DNA of 64,000 nt from Priestia megaterium NBRC 15308 = ATCC 14581 (GCF_000832985.1 NZ_CP009920.1:2438001-2502000); one strand, 5' to 3'. Counted from the first letter of the stretch, positions 24,932 through 35,450 are shown. Made by a program: numbers and translations. The notes: generated from the letters alone by a model not told the origin.

Positions 24932-25171
24932 ATGTATATAGAAGTAACAGTAGACTTAAAGCACTATACAGGTGATCGGTTCGATTTGCGACTATCAAAC
25001 TATCATTCACTCAAAAAAGTAGTCGAGATCGTTTGGCAAGCTAAAAAGATTACTCAATCACCAAAGGACGGTGCGTGGATACGTGTTTCAAATAAAAATC
25101 TTATTTTCTCGGGAAATGAGACGATGATTAACTGCGGAATTACCACAGGTGATTGTATCGAAATTCTCTAA
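24932..25171 (+). CDS. yukD: Ubiquitin-like type VII secretion protein EsaB/YukD
   Basis: A 79-residue protein with the beta-grasp pattern of YukD: it starts IEVTVDLKHYTGDRFDLRL and ends ITTGDCIEIL. It is a cytosolic regulator or accessory factor of ESX secretion. Its position between esxA and essB is conserved with B. subtilis yukE-yukD-yukC. ATG 24932 follows GAGGTGATG. It ends 14 bases before essB. Confidence 0.92.
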   Translation: MYIEVTVDLKHYTGDRFDLRLSNYHSLKKVVEIVWQAKKITQSPKDGAWIRVSNKNLIFSGNETMINCGITTGDCIEIL

Positions 25172-25185
25172 AGGAGTCTATTAGA

Positions 25186-26490
25186 ATGTCAGAGAAGAAA
25201 CCGACTTACTTAGAAGAACAGCTCGAAGCTGTAATGACACGTCATAATAATGAATATACATTTGTTTTTCAAAAAGAAAAAATTCGACTTAATCGTTCTG
25301 TTGAAATTGAAATGTTAAAGGATGTAAACACGGCTTTTCAAAAAGAAATCATGATGAGCGATAATGAACTTAAAATAACAATTAAGCCTACCTCTGAATT
25401 TCAACCTTTTACAGCATTAAGAGGAAAAGAAGAACAGCAAAAGTGGCTGTTTGCAGATCAGCTTATCAAACAGGTAAAGCAGCATTCTTTTTCAAGGCTG
25501 CATTTGTTGATTTGTCCAGAAAATATCATTTTTGATAAAAGTTTAAGTCCGGCTTTTTTACATTATGGAGTCAAAGAAAGTTTACCTCCTTATGAGTCTA
25601 ACGGGGAACAAAGTTTTCAAGAGTTAAAGGCTACGATAGCAGCGGCCGTTGACTCATCGCATACATTTGAACAGTATTTTAAGTTATATGAGACCTTGCA
25701 ATTAAAAGAAGACGCTAAAAAAATAATGCATATCAGCAATGAGGAAGAGTTGAGTCAATTTGTTCAGCATAAGCTAACTCAAATTGAAAAGCATCAAAAG
25801 ACACTGGTTCAACTTCCTCAAAAACGCTGGACCATTTTTAAGTTTTCATCTGTAGGTATACTTGTCTTATTAATTCCAGCTCTTATTTATACTTTTTACT
25901 CTTACTTTTTTGCTCAGCCGAAACAAGAAGCATTTGTAGAAAGCAACGAATACTTTCTTGAAAAAAACTACAGCAAAGTAGTCGACACACTTGAAGATTA
26001 CGACATTGAAAGCATGCCTAAAATTGTGCAATACGAAATAGCAACTTCCTATCTTGTTAATGAAAAGTTAGGGGAGGAGCAAAAAGCAAATGCTTTAAAG
26101 ACTATTACGCTTCAGTCAGATCCTCAGTATTTTGCCTATTGGTTTTACATTGGCCGAGGAGACAACAAAAAAGCGCTAGAAGTCAGCAGGTTGTTAGAAG
26201 AACGTTCGTTAATTATCTATGCACTAATGAAATACGAAGGTCAGCTAAAGACAGACAACGATTTAGCGGCTGATAAAAAGCAAGAGGAGCTTGATAAAGT
26301 AGCGAACGAACTTGAAGAATTTAAGAAAGAAAATGATCAGCAAGAAGCTGAAGCAGCCAAGCAGCAAGAAGAGAAACAAGCTGAGGAGGCACAGGCGGCC
26401 AAACAGCAGGAAGAAGAACAGAAAGCTGCAGAAGCCGAGAAAAAGAAACAAGAAGAGCAGAAAAAACAGCAGGAAGATCAATCGAAGTAG
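25186..26490 (+). CDS. essB: Type VII secretion membrane protein EssB/YukC
   Basis: A 434-residue protein. The N-terminal about 215 residues form the cytosolic pseudokinase-like domain, a single membrane segment near 226-246 (SVGILVLLIPALIYTFY) follows, then an extracytoplasmic helical domain. The last about 50 residues are a Lys/Glu/Gln/Ala-rich tail of repeated KQQEE units with no fixed fold expected. EssB bridges EssC and the cell-surface side of the pore. ATG 25186 is preceded by AAAGGAG; the longer frame upstream overlaps yukD and is rejected. Confidence 0.93.
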   Translation: MSEKKPTYLEEQLEAVMTRHNNEYTFVFQKEKIRLNRSVEIEMLKDVNTAFQKEIMMSDNELKITIKPTSEFQPFTALRGKEEQQKWLFADQLIKQVKQHSFSRLHLLICPENIIFDKSLSPAFLHYGVKESLPPYESNGEQSFQELKATIAAAVDSSHTFEQYFKLYETLQLKEDAKKIMHISNEEELSQFVQHKLTQIEKHQKTLVQLPQKRWTIFKFSSVGILVLLIPALIYTFYSYFFAQPKQEAFVESNEYFLEKNYSKVVDTLEDYDIESMPKIVQYEIATSYLVNEKLGEEQKANALKTITLQSDPQYFAYWFYIGRGDNKKALEVSRLLEERSLIIYALMKYEGQLKTDNDLAADKKQEELDKVANELEEFKKENDQQEAEAAKQQEEKQAEEAQAAKQQEEEQKAAEAEKKKQEEQKKQQEDQSK

Positions 26491-26502
26491 GGAGGTAGTT
26501 GT

Positions 26503-29500
26503 ATGAATATGCTTTGGGTAGTTAGTGGGCAAACGTATCAGCAGCTGCCTGTAGATTTTAAAACCTTTCGCCAAGCAACGGTAGGAAACACTCAGCATCA
26601 AACTTTTACGTTTTCCTATCCGTTTGAGAAAGGACAAATGACTCTGTCATCTGAAAAGAACGGCCGGCTCTTGATTTCCTACGGAGAAAAAAGGATAGCA
26701 GAGCTATCTGTTTCTGAGTCGTTTGTATGGCGAGAACAAGGACATGCTTTAACCTTTGTCCTTACAGACACGGCTGTTAAAGAAGCTGTCTATTATATTG
26801 ATTACGGATCAGAAGTCTCGTTTTCCACAAGTGATGAAACAGCTGATGTGTATCAGCAGAAAGAAAAGTGTGTAGTAGAGCCAAAAGAAGGATTTTACCT
26901 ATCAAAGATAAACGGGAAGTGGAAGGTCTTTTATAACCAAGAACCGCTTTATCTTAACGGACACCGACTAGAAGAGAATACGAACCTTCAGCCCGGAGAT
27001 CTTATTTTATGGTCTTCTATGACGATTCAATTGATCGAAAAAGATTTGCTGAAGATTCAAAGCTGCTATGATTATGCATCTAAGCTTCCAACTACGGCAC
27101 AGCCTATTTCTGAAATGAAAAAGAAGTACCCCGTTTATAGACGGACACCGCGCATGATATATGATTTGCCTAATGATAAGGTGAGCTTGTCCTTTCCGTC
27201 TCAAGACAATGATGAAAATAACCGAAGCTTGTGGCTTACCATTTTACCGCCATTAGTCATGCTTTTAGTCATGGGTACGGTCTCGATTATTCAGCCTAGG
27301 GGAATTTTTATTATTATATCTGTCATGATGTTTACGACCACGCTGATTGTATCTACCGTTCAATACTTCAAAGATAAAAAACAGCGCAAGAAGCGGCAGG
27401 AGCGTCGTCGTCGAATTTATACCAAGTATTTAGAGAATAAGCGCGAGGAATTACAAGAACTAGTATCAGTTCAACGAGATGTATTATCTTATCATTTTCC
27501 GACGTTTGAACGAATGAAATATTTAACAGAACAGATTTCTGATCGAATTTGGGAACGAACTGTAGAAAGCAGTGATTTTTTACAGGTGCGCCTTGGAACA
27601 GGAACAGTTCCGGGAAGCTACCAAATTTCTTTGAATAGCGGAGATATGGCTAATCGAGAAATTGATGATTTGCTTGAGCAGTCTCAGCACATGGAAAAGG
27701 TCTATCGAGAAGTGAAAAATGCCCCTGTTACCGCTCATTTAGGTTTAGGCTCTATCGGTCTGGTAGGAAAGATGAAAACGGTGAAGAATGAACTGCATCA
27801 GCTTGTAGGACAGCTGGCATTTTCCCACAGTTATCATGACGTAAGATTCGTATTCATTTTTGATGAAGAAGAATATAAAGAGTGGGAATGGATGAAATGG
27901 CTTCCTCATTTTCAGCTTCCGCATTCTTTTGCGAAAGGTTTCATCTATAATGAACAAACGAGAGATCAGCTTTTATCTTCTATTTATGAAATGCTGAGAG
28001 AACGCGATTTAGATGAAGCAAAAGGAGAAGGGGTTTTCTTGCCTCACTTTGTTTTTATTATTACGAATCAGCAGTTAATTGCAGATCACGTTATCTTAGA
28101 GTATTTAGAAGGATATCACCCTCACCTTGGGTTTTCTGCGATATTTGCGGCAGAGACAAAGGAAAGCTTAACGGAGCATGTTCATACACTCGTCCGTTAT
28201 ATTAACGAATCCGAGGGGGATATATTAATTCAAAAGCAAAAAGCTGTGAATATTCCATTTCAGCTTGATAAACACACGCTTGATTATAATGAAAGATTTG
28301 CAAGGATGCTGCGGACATTGGATCACCAAGTTGGTATGACCAACTCAATTCCAAATAGCGTTTCATTCTTAGAATTATTTAAAGCAAGAGAAATTGGTGA
28401 GTTGGATATCGTGCAAAGGTGGCAAAGCAATGAATCAGCTAAGTCGCTAGCAGTTCCCATTGGTTTAAAAGGAAAAGAAGATATTGTTGAACTAAATCTT
28501 CATGAAAAAGCTCACGGCCCTCATGGATTACTTGCAGGTACGACGGGGTCAGGGAAAAGTGAATTCTTACAAACGTACATTCTTTCTCTAGCGGTGAATT
28601 TCCACCCCCATGAAGTCGCGTTTTTATTGATTGACTATAAGGGCGGAGGAATGGCTCAGCCGTTTAAAAATATGCCTCATCTGCTTGGAACTATTACAAA
28701 CATTGAAGGAAGTAAGAATTTTAGTACAAGAGCCCTAGCTTCTATTAAAAGTGAATTAAAGCGACGCCAGCGCTTGTTTGATAGATATGAAGTCAATCAC
28801 ATTAATGATTATACAGATTTATATAAGCAAGGTATGGCAGAAGAACCTCTGCCTCATTTATTCTTAATCTCGGATGAATTTGCCGAGTTAAAAAGTGAAG
28901 AACCAGAGTTCATTCGGGAATTAGTCAGCGCGGCGCGCATTGGACGTAGTCTGGGCGTTCATTTAATTTTAGCGACGCAAAAGCCAGGCGGTGTTATTGA
29001 CGATCAAATTTGGAGTAATGCGCGCTTTAAAGTAGCTTTAAAAGTCCAAGATGCCGCTGACAGTAAAGAAATCTTAAAAAATGCGGACGCTGCTTCTATT
29101 ACGGTGACGGGTCGAGGCTATCTGCAGGTTGGAAATAATGAAGTGTATGAACTGTTTCAGTCAGCTTGGAGCGGCGCGCCGTACATGGAAGATACGTATG
29201 GGGCGGAAGATGAAGTCGCCATTGTCACAGATCTCGGGTTGATTCCTTTATCTGATGTATCTACTCAGCAGACTTCATCTAAACAAGCGGAAGCAGAAAT
29301 TGATGTTGTGGTGCAAAAAATTGAAAAAACGCAGCAGGAACTAGCTATCAAAAAATTAAATAGTCCATGGCTGCCGCCTCTTAAAGAGAGATTGCTTCGC
29401 AGTGAGTACACAGAGAAGCGAGACGGCGTATTCCCAATTGGCTTGATTGATGAACCGGAAAAGCAAAGTCAAACGGTATACAACTATCAGCTGATGGACG

Positions 29501-30981
29501 ATGGAAACATTGGTATATTTGGTTCGTCAGGATACGGTAAATCGTTTACAGTCATGATGTTGCTTCTTAATCTAGCTGAAAGAAAGAGCCCGGAGCAGCT
29601 TCATTATTACATTTTTGACTTTGGAAACGGCACGCTGCTGCCGCTTCGTCAGCTGCCTCATACGGCGGATTATTTCTTAATGGATCAAATGCGTAAAATT
29701 GAAAAATTCATGACGATTATCAAACAAGAAATCGCAAGGCGAAAGCAGTTATTTCAACAGCGGGAAGTTAGCAATATCAAAATGTATAATGCTCTAAGTT
29801 CAGAAGAGCTTCCTCTAATTTTTATCACGATTGATAATTTTGATCTTGTCAAAGAAGAAATGCAAGATCTAGAAATGCAGTTCACACAGCTCGTGCGTGA
29901 CGGTCAGTCTTTAGGAATTTATATGATCTTTACCGCGACGCGCGTGAATTCTATTCGTCAGTCGCTTATGAATAACTTGAAAACGAAAGTTGTTCATTAT
30001 TTAATGGATCATTCAGAAGCGTATTCTATTTTAGGACGTACGCCGTATGCGCTAGAGTCTATTCCAGGCCGGGCTATTATTAAAACGGATCAACCTTATT
30101 TTGCGCAGCTGTTTTTACCTGCGGAAGGAAAAGATGATTTTGAAATCTTTGATGCAGTTAAGCTGCATATTCAACGATTAAAGAATCAATATGCTGATGC
30201 TATTGTTCCGGAGCCTGTACCAATGCTGTCATCGAAACTTGTACTTGTCGAGTTTATGACGGACAGAAGGGTTATTAGGGAAAAAGGAGTCATTCCTCTT
30301 GGATTAGATGAAGAGTTTGTTCGACCGGTGCATATGAACTTTACGAAAAATAAGCATTGCATCGTCATGGGGCAGACGCAAAAAGGAAAGACAAATGTAG
30401 TGAAGGTCATACTGCAAACAGCGCTTGAACAAGGCGTGAAGCAAATCGGACTATTTGATTCGGTTGACCGCGGTTTATCAAGCTATGCAGCTGAAGAGCA
30501 AGTTGTGTACATGGAAACAAAAGAACAGATTATCGACTGGCTTGATTTAACTGAAGAACGATTGCAGCGACGTGAAATTAAGTATTTGGAAGCAGTGCAG
30601 GAAGGAACGGTACACAGTCTTTCATTTGCCCCGATCATGCTTGTAGTAGACGGATTTGTACGATTCCAGCAAAACTTAGATAGCGTCCTGCAGGATCGTA
30701 TTACAAAATTGATGAAAAATTATAGTCACCTGGGCTTTAACTTGATTGTTGCAGGGAACAACAATGAGTTTTCAAAAGGATTTGACGCGTTAACAACAGA
30801 AGTGAAGCAAATTAGCCAAGCTGTGTTGCTGATGAAGAAAACAGAGCAAAGCTTATTTACACTTCCTTATGACCGAAAAGAAGCCGACATTAACCCTGGC
30901 TTCGGTTATTATATTAAAAGTGGAAAAGAAACAAGAATTCAAATCCCGCTATGTGTAAGTGAAAGGAAGATCTTAACATGA
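26503..30981 (+). CDS. essC: Type VII secretion ATPase EssC/YukBA
   Basis: A 1492-residue motor of the FtsK/SpoIIIE class. Two N-terminal FHA-like domains span about residues 1-190, two membrane segments lie near 239-285 (LPPLVMLLVMGTVSIIQ and GIFIIISVMMFTTTLIV), and three ATPase domains follow. Walker A motifs are GTTGSGKS 679-686, GSSGYGKS 1007-1014 and the weaker GQTQKGKT 1290-1297. The single uninterrupted gene corresponds to yukB and yukA of B. subtilis read as one. ATG 26503 follows GGGAGGT. Its stop overlaps esaA (ATGA). It drives export of WXG100 substrates. Confidence 0.96.
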   Translation: MNMLWVVSGQTYQQLPVDFKTFRQATVGNTQHQTFTFSYPFEKGQMTLSSEKNGRLLISYGEKRIAELSVSESFVWREQGHALTFVLTDTAVKEAVYYIDYGSEVSFSTSDETADVYQQKEKCVVEPKEGFYLSKINGKWKVFYNQEPLYLNGHRLEENTNLQPGDLILWSSMTIQLIEKDLLKIQSCYDYASKLPTTAQPISEMKKKYPVYRRTPRMIYDLPNDKVSLSFPSQDNDENNRSLWLTILPPLVMLLVMGTVSIIQPRGIFIIISVMMFTTTLIVSTVQYFKDKKQRKKRQERRRRIYTKYLENKREELQELVSVQRDVLSYHFPTFERMKYLTEQISDRIWERTVESSDFLQVRLGTGTVPGSYQISLNSGDMANREIDDLLEQSQHMEKVYREVKNAPVTAHLGLGSIGLVGKMKTVKNELHQLVGQLAFSHSYHDVRFVFIFDEEEYKEWEWMKWLPHFQLPHSFAKGFIYNEQTRDQLLSSIYEMLRERDLDEAKGEGVFLPHFVFIITNQQLIADHVILEYLEGYHPHLGFSAIFAAETKESLTEHVHTLVRYINESEGDILIQKQKAVNIPFQLDKHTLDYNERFARMLRTLDHQVGMTNSIPNSVSFLELFKAREIGELDIVQRWQSNESAKSLAVPIGLKGKEDIVELNLHEKAHGPHGLLAGTTGSGKSEFLQTYILSLAVNFHPHEVAFLLIDYKGGGMAQPFKNMPHLLGTITNIEGSKNFSTRALASIKSELKRRQRLFDRYEVNHINDYTDLYKQGMAEEPLPHLFLISDEFAELKSEEPEFIRELVSAARIGRSLGVHLILATQKPGGVIDDQIWSNARFKVALKVQDAADSKEILKNADAASITVTGRGYLQVGNNEVYELFQSAWSGAPYMEDTYGAEDEVAIVTDLGLIPLSDVSTQQTSSKQAEAEIDVVVQKIEKTQQELAIKKLNSPWLPPLKERLLRSEYTEKRDGVFPIGLIDEPEKQSQTVYNYQLMDDGNIGIFGSSGYGKSFTVMMLLLNLAERKSPEQLHYYIFDFGNGTLLPLRQLPHTADYFLMDQMRKIEKFMTIIKQEIARRKQLFQQREVSNIKMYNALSSEELPLIFITIDNFDLVKEEMQDLEMQFTQLVRDGQSLGIYMIFTATRVNSIRQSLMNNLKTKVVHYLMDHSEAYSILGRTPYALESIPGRAIIKTDQPYFAQLFLPAEGKDDFEIFDAVKLHIQRLKNQYADAIVPEPVPMLSSKLVLVEFMTDRRVIREKGVIPLGLDEEFVRPVHMNFTKNKHCIVMGQTQKGKTNVVKVILQTALEQGVKQIGLFDSVDRGLSSYAAEEQVVYMETKEQIIDWLDLTEERLQRREIKYLEAVQEGTVHSLSFAPIMLVVDGFVRFQQNLDSVLQDRITKLMKNYSHLGFNLIVAGNNNEFSKGFDALTTEVKQISQAVLLMKKTEQSLFTLPYDRKEADINPGFGYYIKSGKETRIQIPLCVSERKILT

Positions 30982-33900
30982 CCGAACAGCGTAAGTATAC
31001 ACTTAAAGTCATATTAGCTGTTGTTTTAATTTTGGCTCTTCCTTCTTTCTTTTTCCAGTATATTGGAGACAACCCGCTGCAAGTCACAGAAAACTCAACA
31101 AGAACGATTGCGGTGGTTAACGAAGATAATGGAGTAAAAGAAAATAGTGAAAAAGCGATAGAGTTTGGAGAAAAAGTGACTCCTCTTTTACAGGAGGGGT
31201 CGGATTATCAATGGACCGTGCTTGGACGAAGCGCAGCTACAAGCGGTTTACAGAATGGAAAATATGATGCGGTTATCTATATTCCCTCGACCTTCTCACA
31301 AAATATTTTATCGTATCAGGAAAAAAAGCCAGAAAAAGCTACTTTGGAATACAAAGTTCAAAGTCAGCTTAACGCAGTTAATAAGGAAAAAGTAGTAGGG
31401 GAATTAGAAGATGCTACTACAAAGGTTAATAATGAAATGTCCTCTTTGTACTGGAGTTATGTATCACAGGAAGTGGATAAGGTACGCGGACAGTTCGATA
31501 AAATTCTAAATAAAGAAATAGCCTTTCAAAAAACAATGGTCGCTTTTTATAAACCGAATTCAAAAGATTTAGCAGGTGAATTAAATGATCAAAAGAAAAT
31601 TCTTCAGCAAATCCAAGATAATGTAAATAAAGCGGAAAAAGGTTCGAGTGACAGACAAGGCGACGTAGAACAGGTTGAAAAGAATTTAAACAGCTTTATT
31701 GAATATGTAAATCAATATCAAACATATCAAGAAACACAGAAACAAATGCTTGAAAAAACGCAGGCTCAAAGCGTCACTGCGATTCAAGAAGGGCTGTCTT
31801 CCCTTGAATCTAATCAGCCAAGCTCTAAGCAAAGTTTTAATGAGCAGGCCAATCAAGTGTTTAGTGGCTTATCTTCCATTCAACAGCAGTTGGATCAAAA
31901 TCAAAAAGCCGTCGGAGAACTTGGAGACCAACAAGCGGATAACGTCAGTGAACAAGAAAAAGCTCTGCAAGATTTGAACGGCCAAATAGTCAGTTCATAT
32001 AAACAGCAGTCTGAGCAAACAACCCTAAATCAAATTGAAAGTAAGCTAAAGCCGCTTCGTGCGCAGCTAGAGGCAGCTTCATCAAATGAGGGTGGCGGAG
32101 GCTCAACGGATCCAGGAGAAGACGGCGAAGCTCAGCCAGATCCGAATCAAGGTGGAGAGACGCCAACGGACCCTGGGGAAGGTGACGGAACTCAGCCAGA
32201 TCCGAATCAAGGTGGAGAGACGCCAACGGATCCTGGAGAAGATGATGGAACTCAGCCAGATTCCGGTCAAGGTGAAGGAACGTCGGAACCAATTAAAGTG
32301 GATTTATCTCAGCAAACAGCAAAGCTTGATGATATATCAAAAGGGCTTGAAGACTTAGAACAGCAGCTCCAAGGAATGGTGAACGAAACACCTGAAGCGC
32401 CTGAAGTACCTGAGACATCTGAGGGAACGGAAACGCCTGAAACGCCTGAAACACCGGACACATCCGATGCATCAGGTACATCCAATGCTGTGAAAAGTGC
32501 GCTTGAAAAAGTGGCTAATCTGAAAACACAGGTACAAGCAGTCAAAGATGAACTGCAAAATGTAACAGTTCAGCCGGAAGCTTCAGGAGAAAATACGGAT
32601 GAGCTGAAGCAGAAAATTGCCAGTTTGGAAGCAGACGTTAAGTCTTTGACAGCACAGAAAAACAAAGCAGAGAAAGACTTAGAAGAAGCGACCAAGTCGT
32701 CGAGCAGTCAAATTGCTAAGCTTCAAGAAGAAAATGAACGATTAAAAAAAGAGAATGAAAAGTTGAAAGAAGACGGCAAAAAGCCTTCTAAAGGTAGTGT
32801 GAATGTAGACAATCTCATTACGATGATTACAAACAAAGAAGATAAAATTTTATCTTCTCCAAACCTTTCAGCTTCTCGCAAGGAAAAGTTGAGCAATACA
32901 TTCTCAGGTAAGATTCAAAGCAGCAGTGCAGAAGATCTGCTAAAGTACTACGGTGATTTATCGCAGTATGATTTGACTTTAGCTCAGGTAGGAAATACAG
33001 ACATACAGAACAGCGTCCTTAACAATGACTCTATTAAAGGAAGTTTGCAGCAGGCGTTAGCTGGCACCGTCTCTTCTCAAGATGCACGTAAGCAAATCCA
33101 ACAAAACCTGTCTCTAACAAAAGAAGAGTTAGCACAGTTCCAAAGTTCAGTGCAAGATTTTGCTGATCAATATGGACAAACAGTTGATGCTGAACAAGCA
33201 TCTATTATGGAAGAGCTATCAGCTATTCAAGAAAAAGCAAATGCAATGAATCAAGAGCTTCAATCTAGCGCAGGTGAAGATCAAGCATTAGAAAAGAAAG
33301 AAGCTCCGGACGTAACGGGCTTAATGACGTTGCAGCAAAGTATGGGTCAAGAGTTGAAGGGAATGAACGAACTCATTTCATCTTTAGGTGAAAGACAAGC
33401 AAATGTTGTCACATACACAGATGAATTGCAGAAGCGTGTAAATGAAGTCCAGGATAAAGCTGACACGCTTAACAGCAAGTGGGCCCAAAACGTGGATTCA
33501 ACGAAGTTGGTTCGCGGCCAGGTATACCGTTTGTTAAATAATACATTAATAGATGGACAGAATAATGATTACGTTTATCATTATTTAGCTAATCCTCTTC
33601 AAGTAAGCGGTGAAGTGCCGGCTGAAAAAGTAAAAGAGGTTCCACCAGTTGTCATTTTGGTTATTATCTTAATCAGCAGCTTACTAATTGGCTATTTCAG
33701 TCAATACTACCGACATGCACCTATGCTTGTGAAAGGTACGCTGTTTGGGTTATTGAATTTGATTGTAGGGTTAATGGTAAGTATCTTTAGCCTTAATATT
33801 TATTCGTTATCGGGAGACCGGGCAATGGAATGGTCAATCTTTACGATCGTCTTATTGCTTGCTACATCTACACTCGTACGTATTGCTTTCTTATTAGGAA

Positions 33901-34160
33901 GCTTCGCTGGATGGGTGACGACAGTAGGGTTGATTTTATTTTATATTACCCCGCTTCTTAACTTATCTATGCCAAACTTTAATTACGAAGATCCAGTATC
34001 TAAAGTATATATGTCAATTCAATATGATACGCAGTCTCTGTTTGGACAGGCGCTTATTGTATTACTGGGAATGACTGCCGTTTTAAGTGTTCTGCCATCT
34101 ATTATTCGTGCTTTAAAGACGACTAAAGAGGTTGAAAATGATGAAACCTATAGTGCTTAA
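30978..34160 (+). CDS. esaA: Type VII secretion surface protein EsaA/YueB
   Basis: A 1060-residue membrane protein. It has one N-terminal membrane segment at about residues 9-28, a very long extracytoplasmic coiled-coil region, and about six C-terminal membrane segments from about 890. The central part holds three 20-residue Pro/Asp/Gly-rich repeats (about 375-435) and a second Pro/Glu/Thr-rich tract. In B. subtilis the orthologue YueB is the SPP1 phage receptor, with the long rod reaching through the wall. The start overlaps the essC stop as ATGA. The insertion of acidic repeats may alter surface exposure. Confidence 0.92.
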   Translation: MTEQRKYTLKVILAVVLILALPSFFFQYIGDNPLQVTENSTRTIAVVNEDNGVKENSEKAIEFGEKVTPLLQEGSDYQWTVLGRSAATSGLQNGKYDAVIYIPSTFSQNILSYQEKKPEKATLEYKVQSQLNAVNKEKVVGELEDATTKVNNEMSSLYWSYVSQEVDKVRGQFDKILNKEIAFQKTMVAFYKPNSKDLAGELNDQKKILQQIQDNVNKAEKGSSDRQGDVEQVEKNLNSFIEYVNQYQTYQETQKQMLEKTQAQSVTAIQEGLSSLESNQPSSKQSFNEQANQVFSGLSSIQQQLDQNQKAVGELGDQQADNVSEQEKALQDLNGQIVSSYKQQSEQTTLNQIESKLKPLRAQLEAASSNEGGGGSTDPGEDGEAQPDPNQGGETPTDPGEGDGTQPDPNQGGETPTDPGEDDGTQPDSGQGEGTSEPIKVDLSQQTAKLDDISKGLEDLEQQLQGMVNETPEAPEVPETSEGTETPETPETPDTSDASGTSNAVKSALEKVANLKTQVQAVKDELQNVTVQPEASGENTDELKQKIASLEADVKSLTAQKNKAEKDLEEATKSSSSQIAKLQEENERLKKENEKLKEDGKKPSKGSVNVDNLITMITNKEDKILSSPNLSASRKEKLSNTFSGKIQSSSAEDLLKYYGDLSQYDLTLAQVGNTDIQNSVLNNDSIKGSLQQALAGTVSSQDARKQIQQNLSLTKEELAQFQSSVQDFADQYGQTVDAEQASIMEELSAIQEKANAMNQELQSSAGEDQALEKKEAPDVTGLMTLQQSMGQELKGMNELISSLGERQANVVTYTDELQKRVNEVQDKADTLNSKWAQNVDSTKLVRGQVYRLLNNTLIDGQNNDYVYHYLANPLQVSGEVPAEKVKEVPPVVILVIILISSLLIGYFSQYYRHAPMLVKGTLFGLLNLIVGLMVSIFSLNIYSLSGDRAMEWSIFTIVLLLATSTLVRIAFLLGSFAGWVTTVGLILFYITPLLNLSMPNFNYEDPVSKVYMSIQYDTQSLFGQALIVLLGMTAVLSVLPSIIRALKTTKEVENDETYSA
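32101..32280 (+). repeat. Three tandem 60-bp repeats in esaA
   Basis: Units begin at 32101, 32161 and 32221 with an exact 60-base period; the first two are nearly identical over GACGCCAACGGA and CTCAGCCAGATCCGAATCAA, and the third diverges at its end. They encode 20-residue units of the type TDPGEGDGTQPDPNQGGETP. Confidence 0.9.
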
Positions 34161-34635
34161 TAAGAAGATTGGAAGTATTGTTCTTATTTTTTCACTTCTT
34201 TATTTCCCTATAGCAGCAGCGGCTGAAGCTGATGACGGAAACGTTGAAGAGATTAAACCAAATGTATATAAGGATGATCCGATTAACTTGGACCCCGAAT
34301 CTTTGCTAGAAAATAAAAAAGAAGTAGGAAATATTCCGGAGGAAATAAAGGATCTTACATTTGAAAAAGAGGAAGATGTAGAGAAAGAGAGCTTAAAAGA
34401 AAGTCTTTTTGCGAACGCATCAGCTGAAGATAATACGATTTCTGCGAAAGCAAAAGAATATAACTTGTTTTCTTCTAAAAACACTTCCTACAAGAAAGAT
34501 CGAACAGAACAAACTGCTTCTGAAAAGTCATCAGACCTACAATGGTTTTATTTATTATTGATTGGTGTGGGGGTTGTTGTATTATTTGCGGTTTTAATAC
34601 CGCGCATTAGCCCTCAGCCTTCTGTGAAAAAATGA
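34138..34635 (+). CDS. essA: Type VII secretion protein EssA/YueC
   Basis: A 165-residue protein. A cleavable-looking N-terminal hydrophobic segment (IGSIVLIFSLLYFPIAAAAEA) is followed by an acidic extracytoplasmic region and one C-terminal membrane segment (WFYLLLIGVGVVVLFAVLI). This is the layout of EssA, a membrane part of the ESX machine. The start (ATG 34138 or the next codon but one) lies inside the end of esaA, and AGAGG is just upstream. It is the last gene of the operon before a strong terminator. Confidence 0.85.
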   Translation: MMKPIVLNKKIGSIVLIFSLLYFPIAAAAEADDGNVEEIKPNVYKDDPINLDPESLLENKKEVGNIPEEIKDLTFEKEEDVEKESLKESLFANASAEDNTISAKAKEYNLFSSKNTSYKKDRTEQTASEKSSDLQWFYLLLIGVGVVVLFAVLIPRISPQPSVKK

Positions 34636-34636
34636 A

Positions 34637-34670
34637 AAAACCTCGCTGTTAATCAACAGCGAGGTTTTTG
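34637..34670. terminator. Terminator ending the type VII secretion operon
   Basis: CCTCGCTGTT and AACAGCGAGG pair across AATC, with A-run before and TTTTT after; it can also serve the converging gene at 34686. Confidence 0.85.
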
Positions 34671-34685
34671 CGTATAGACGCAAGC

Positions 34686-35162
34686 TTATAGGCGGCGGAA
34701 GCCTTCTTCAAACAAATAATCTTCTGCTTCTTCGTAAGATAGAAATGCTGCCTCTAAATTCAAGCCAGAATAAACATTCCACAGATCATCTTCATGAACA
34801 AGTAAAAGCGTTGCATTGTCTGGGCCGTTCCAGCGCTGTTCATTTCCATTCCCTACAATAGCTTCTTCTCTAGCTGTATCAGGAAGGGTTGACAAAGATT
34901 CAATAGAAGCTTCAATAATTGAGCGAAGCTCTTCTTCTGTATAATCACGGATATTTACAAGACCTTTGTCATTTGTTTCATATCCTTTTAAAAACCCTCC
35001 ATATACAAATCCATTTCCGTTAGGATGCAGATGATGCACAACAACCGTTTTATCGTACACGCTTTCTTCATAATGAAAATTCACGCGTCCTAAAGATACA
35101 TCTTTTCGATGCAGCTCTGGAAACGATGAAATAATAGCTAATTTTTCGTCAAAACTAAGCAT
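34686..35162 (-). CDS. Conserved hypothetical protein, 158 residues
   Basis: A cytosolic-looking alpha/beta protein with no membrane segment and no motif I recognise. It contains KTVVVHHLHPNGNGFVYGGFLKGYE and a C-terminal acidic region NLEAAFLSYEEAEDYLFEEGF. I chose ATG 35162 because GAGG lies seven bases upstream; a TTG two codons earlier is possible. It converges with the secretion operon but shares no transcript with it. A TATAAT-like -10 on the minus strand is near 35233-35238. Confidence 0.7.
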   Translation of the reverse strand: MLSFDEKLAIISSFPELHRKDVSLGRVNFHYEESVYDKTVVVHHLHPNGNGFVYGGFLKGYETNDKGLVNIRDYTEEELRSIIEASIESLSTLPDTAREEAIVGNGNEQRWNGPDNATLLLVHEDDLWNVYSGLNLEAAFLSYEEAEDYLFEEGFRRL

Positions 35163-35450
35163 ACACAATCCTCATTTCTATTTAAATCATTTCATTTTCT
35201 GAAATGGTATAAGCTCTTTTACGATTCGGTTGATTATACCATATATAAAGAAAGACACATAATGCTTTTTCCAATGTGGACTTTTAAAAATATAACCCTT
35301 CGCATAAAGTGGCCGTCACTGTAAAGAAGAATACATCTTTTTCACTATAAAACTTAACAAAAAAGAGGCAGGGAATTCACAGTGAAAAAATAATATAAAG
35401 AGGTAGAAGAAAACTAGTTTTCAAACCTATCATATAGGAGGAATAAAAAA

